Origin: a bacterium
Lineage (GTDB): Bacteria; Patescibacteriota; Saccharimonadia; Saccharimonadales; HK-STAS-PATE-42
Assembly: GCA_029781075.1 (NCBI GenBank)
Contig: JAKOXJ010000047.1
Location: 1 to 7,549 of the forward strand
Direction of reading: 5' to 3'
Length of the DNA stretch: 7,549 bases
Shown here one piece after another: positions 6,290-7,549 of the stretch (its first letter is position 1; each line of letters starts with the position of its first letter). Position numbers and translations under genes: made by a program. Below the pieces are notes generated by a model, which saw nothing but the letters and a program-made list of their open reading frames with translations, was not told the DNA's origin and searched no databases.

Positions 6290-6886
6290 TTATTCTACCC
6301 TGAGCTCAGTAGGAAGTCTATGCCCTGCTTTATCCCTTTTAGTAATCATATAATTAATATTATGAGAGTTTATACCAACAACCAAATCCTCTGTTGATGT
6401 ATCGATACCGCTACTAGAAAAAGCCCTTTCCTTAGAAGGGTTATTAGACAGAAGTGTGATCTTCTTTATTCCCTTTGCTTTCAAAAACCTGACGCAGTGA
6501 CCATATTCCCTGGTATCAAACTTTAAGCCCAACCTAGAATATGCCTCTACAGTGTCTAAACCCTCCTGCTGCTCTAAATGATAGCCGTGAGCCTTCATCT
6601 TTAACCCAGCACCACGACCTTCTTGGTCATCAAGATAAAATAATATGCCCCCACGTTTGGCCAACTCTCTACATGACTTCTTCAACTGCGCACCACAGTC
6701 ACAGGCCTGGGAGTTAAATACATCACCATATAAGCACCTCGAATGAACCCTAACAAGCAACCTTTCAACTCTTAGCTTATCTAAGTTTCCAAAAACCATA
6801 GCTATACCACGACCCTCATTCTTATTTTTTGGATCAAGCAAACTTACTCCGACCTCACCTTCTTCTATAAAAAGTCTATGCTCCAT
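6290..6886 (-). CDS. ribA: GTP cyclohydrolase II
   Basis: GTP cyclohydrolase II opens the GTP ring with loss of formate and pyrophosphate, the first committed step to riboflavin. From ATG 6886 the protein is 198 residues, almost the length of E. coli RibA (196). Zinc ligands Cys51, Cys62 and Cys64 keep the family spacing. DQEGRGAGL (87-95), Tyr102, GLDTVEA (109-115), Asp124 and Arg126, and LLSNNPSK (145-152) correspond to the substrate and catalytic positions. HSRC replaces the usual HSEC beside the first Cys. There is no RibB half, so it is not a ribBA fusion. A TTG at 6955 would add 23 residues but lies within the rRNA terminator stem, so I reject it. No clear Shine-Dalgarno site or strong promoter is seen; TATAGA (6902-6907) is a possible -10. 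No other riboflavin gene is in view. Confidence 0.9.
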   Translation of the reverse strand: MEHRLFIEEGEVGVSLLDPKNKNEGRGIAMVFGNLDKLRVERLLVRVHSRCLYGDVFNSQACDCGAQLKKSCRELAKRGGILFYLDDQEGRGAGLKMKAHGYHLEQQEGLDTVEAYSRLGLKFDTREYGHCVRFLKAKGIKKITLLSNNPSKERAFSSSGIDTSTEDLVVGINSHNINYMITKRDKAGHRLPTELRVE

Positions 6887-6951
6887 TGAGTGGATTATCC
6901 ATCTATAAGAAGAATTAATCAAGGCTCTACTTACTACAAAGATAACAAAAG

Positions 6952-6981
6952 ACAAAAAGAGCCCGTTAGGACTCTTTTTGT
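6952..6981 (-). terminator. Intrinsic terminator of the rRNA operon
   Basis: On the minus strand a 13-bp stem, ACAAAAAGAGUCC with GGGCUCUUUUUGU and a UAAC loop, contains one U.G wobble and ends in a U-rich tract. It begins 7 bases after the predicted 5S 3' end. On the plus strand the wobble becomes a C/A mismatch, but some two-way activity is possible. Confidence 0.85.
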
Positions 6982-6987
6982 ATAATT

Positions 6988-7090
6988 CGGCACCGTGCTA
7001 CTTTCCCCCGAAGGAGTATCATCGCCGCTACTGGGCTTAGCTTCTGAGTTCGGAATGGTATCAGGCGTTTCCCCAGCGCCATGGGCACCG
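6988..7090 (-). rRNA. rrf: 5S ribosomal RNA
   Basis: The minus strand contains the conserved 5S core CCGAACUCAGAAG followed by CUAAGCCC, and a late UACUCCUUCGGGGG stem. The terminal helix pairs CGGUGCC at the 5' end (7090-7084) with GGUGCCG at the 3' end (6994-6988), including two central G.U pairs. About 103 nt, at the short end for bacteria; ends may be off by a few bases. It lies downstream of 23S in the standard operon order and is followed at once by a terminator. Confidence 0.93.
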
Positions 7091-7352
7091 ATCACAACTC
7101 TCCAAGTACACTATTTTTTGAAGAACTATGACTAATGACCATGGTCTTTTAGTTTTTAATTTAAATTAACTTTTGGTGATAATTATCTATTAAACAAGAC
7201 TGAAAAGGTATCACGATAAAGTGAATCACAATATCATTACACTGCCTGCTAAAACTTAGATTCTCCCCTCTTAAAGAGGGGTTGTTACTTTAAATTCCCA
7301 GCAGATCAAATCACTCTGGATAAATCCAGAAATGATCTGGTCTGCATGGTGC
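7091..7352 (-). other. 23S-5S internal transcribed spacer
   Basis: This spacer of about 262 nt has no tRNA and no ORF that looks real. It holds a perfect CCCCTCT/AGAGGGG hairpin (7265-7281) without a U-run on the minus strand. A nested stem is formed by CAGATCA/TGATCTG (7302-7308 with 7333-7339) enclosing TCTGGA/TCCAGA (7315-7320 with 7325-7330). Two palindromes are also present: TTAATTTAAATTAA (7156-7169) and GACCATGGTC (7137-7146). The nested stem sits about 13 nt from the 23S end and is a likely processing structure. Confidence 0.8.
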
Positions 7353-7549
7353 ATAAAAGCTCAATGGACCTATTAGTATATGTAGGCTCAACATGTTGCC
7401 ATGCTTTCACCGCATACCTATCAACCAGATGGTCTTTCTGGGGTCTCATGGGGAACCCTAATCTTGAATGCGGCTGCGCGCTTAATATGCTTTCAGCGCG
7501 TATCCGTTCCGAAGTTAGCTCATCAGCACTGCCGTTGGTCCGACAACTG
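7353..7549 (-). rRNA. rrl: 23S ribosomal RNA, 3' end only
   Basis: The last 197 nt or so of 23S rRNA lie here, with the rest beyond the window. The minus strand has conserved segments of the 3' domain: GCUGAAAGCAU with flanking complementary bases, GUUGAUAGG, GGUAUGCGGUGAAAGC-like helix sequence, and ACUAAUAGGUCC before the end. These align in order with E. coli positions from about 2,700 to the terminus. The sarcin-ricin loop would lie just outside the window. The exact 3' end is estimated to within about 5 bases from the distance after ACUAAU. Confidence 0.95.

Noticed and set aside
6035..6397. Plus-strand open frame of 120 codons
   Set aside because: Covers the ribA-VOC junction in antisense, with no ribosome binding site or family resemblance.
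1612..6886. Reassigned UGA (glycine) code
   Set aside because: Genes read through with standard stops and glycine is encoded by GGN throughout; no in-frame UGA occurs in conserved positions.
6887..6952. FMN riboswitch ahead of ribA
   Set aside because: Only about 66 bases separate the terminator from the start codon, too short for this riboswitch, and none of its conserved core is seen.
6887..6955. TTG start adding 23 residues to ribA
   Set aside because: It would begin within the rRNA terminator stem, and the ATG at 6886 gives the usual family length.
7091..7352. tRNA gene in the 23S-5S spacer
   Set aside because: No T-loop TTCGA-type sequence, acceptor pairing or CCA end is visible on either strand.
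1..7549. CRISPR array, toxin-antitoxin pair or prophage gene
   Set aside because: No regularly spaced direct repeats of array type and no matching protein families were found.

Overview
The window is an ordinary housekeeping segment centred on protein synthesis. It probably comes from a small-genome Patescibacteria/CPR bacterium, with Saccharibacteria (TM7) as the most likely group. That assignment is an inference. It rests on AT-leaning coding sequence, compact proteins, a four-domain S1 protein, an IF-2 with a short N-terminus, a KGG/YciG-type mini-protein, few recognisable Shine-Dalgarno sites on the plus strand, and stops that are all UAA or UAG. A 16S or full 23S comparison would settle it.

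Layout. On the minus strand, infB (IF-2) runs off the left edge and is preceded by rpsA, a four-S1-domain S1 protein. A 202-bp divergent promoter region follows, and then a tight plus-strand run: prfA (RF1), prmC (the methyltransferase that modifies RF1) and a small HExxH zinc-peptidase-like protein with a C-terminal zinc ribbon. This run converges on a short minus-strand gene for a 66-aa KGG/YciG-like protein. Upstream of that gene lies a 241-bp non-coding region with a near-consensus promoter and a strong hairpin-plus-U-run. Further right, all on the minus strand, are a VOC-fold protein, a ribA-type GTP cyclohydrolase II, an intrinsic terminator, 5S rRNA, a long structured 23S-5S spacer, and the 3' end of 23S rRNA running off the right edge.

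How the parts fit. Initiation (IF-2), mRNA binding (S1), termination (RF1), RF1 maturation (PrmC) and rRNA are all present. The RF1-PrmC pair overlaps by 8 bp and is almost certainly co-expressed. The ribA and VOC genes are 33 bp apart and likely co-transcribed. No mobile element, CRISPR array, tRNA or phage gene is visible. I did not find a clear new multi-gene system. The best candidates for something undescribed are the promoter-hairpin RNA ahead of the KGG-like gene and the zinc-ribbon peptidase-like protein behind prmC.
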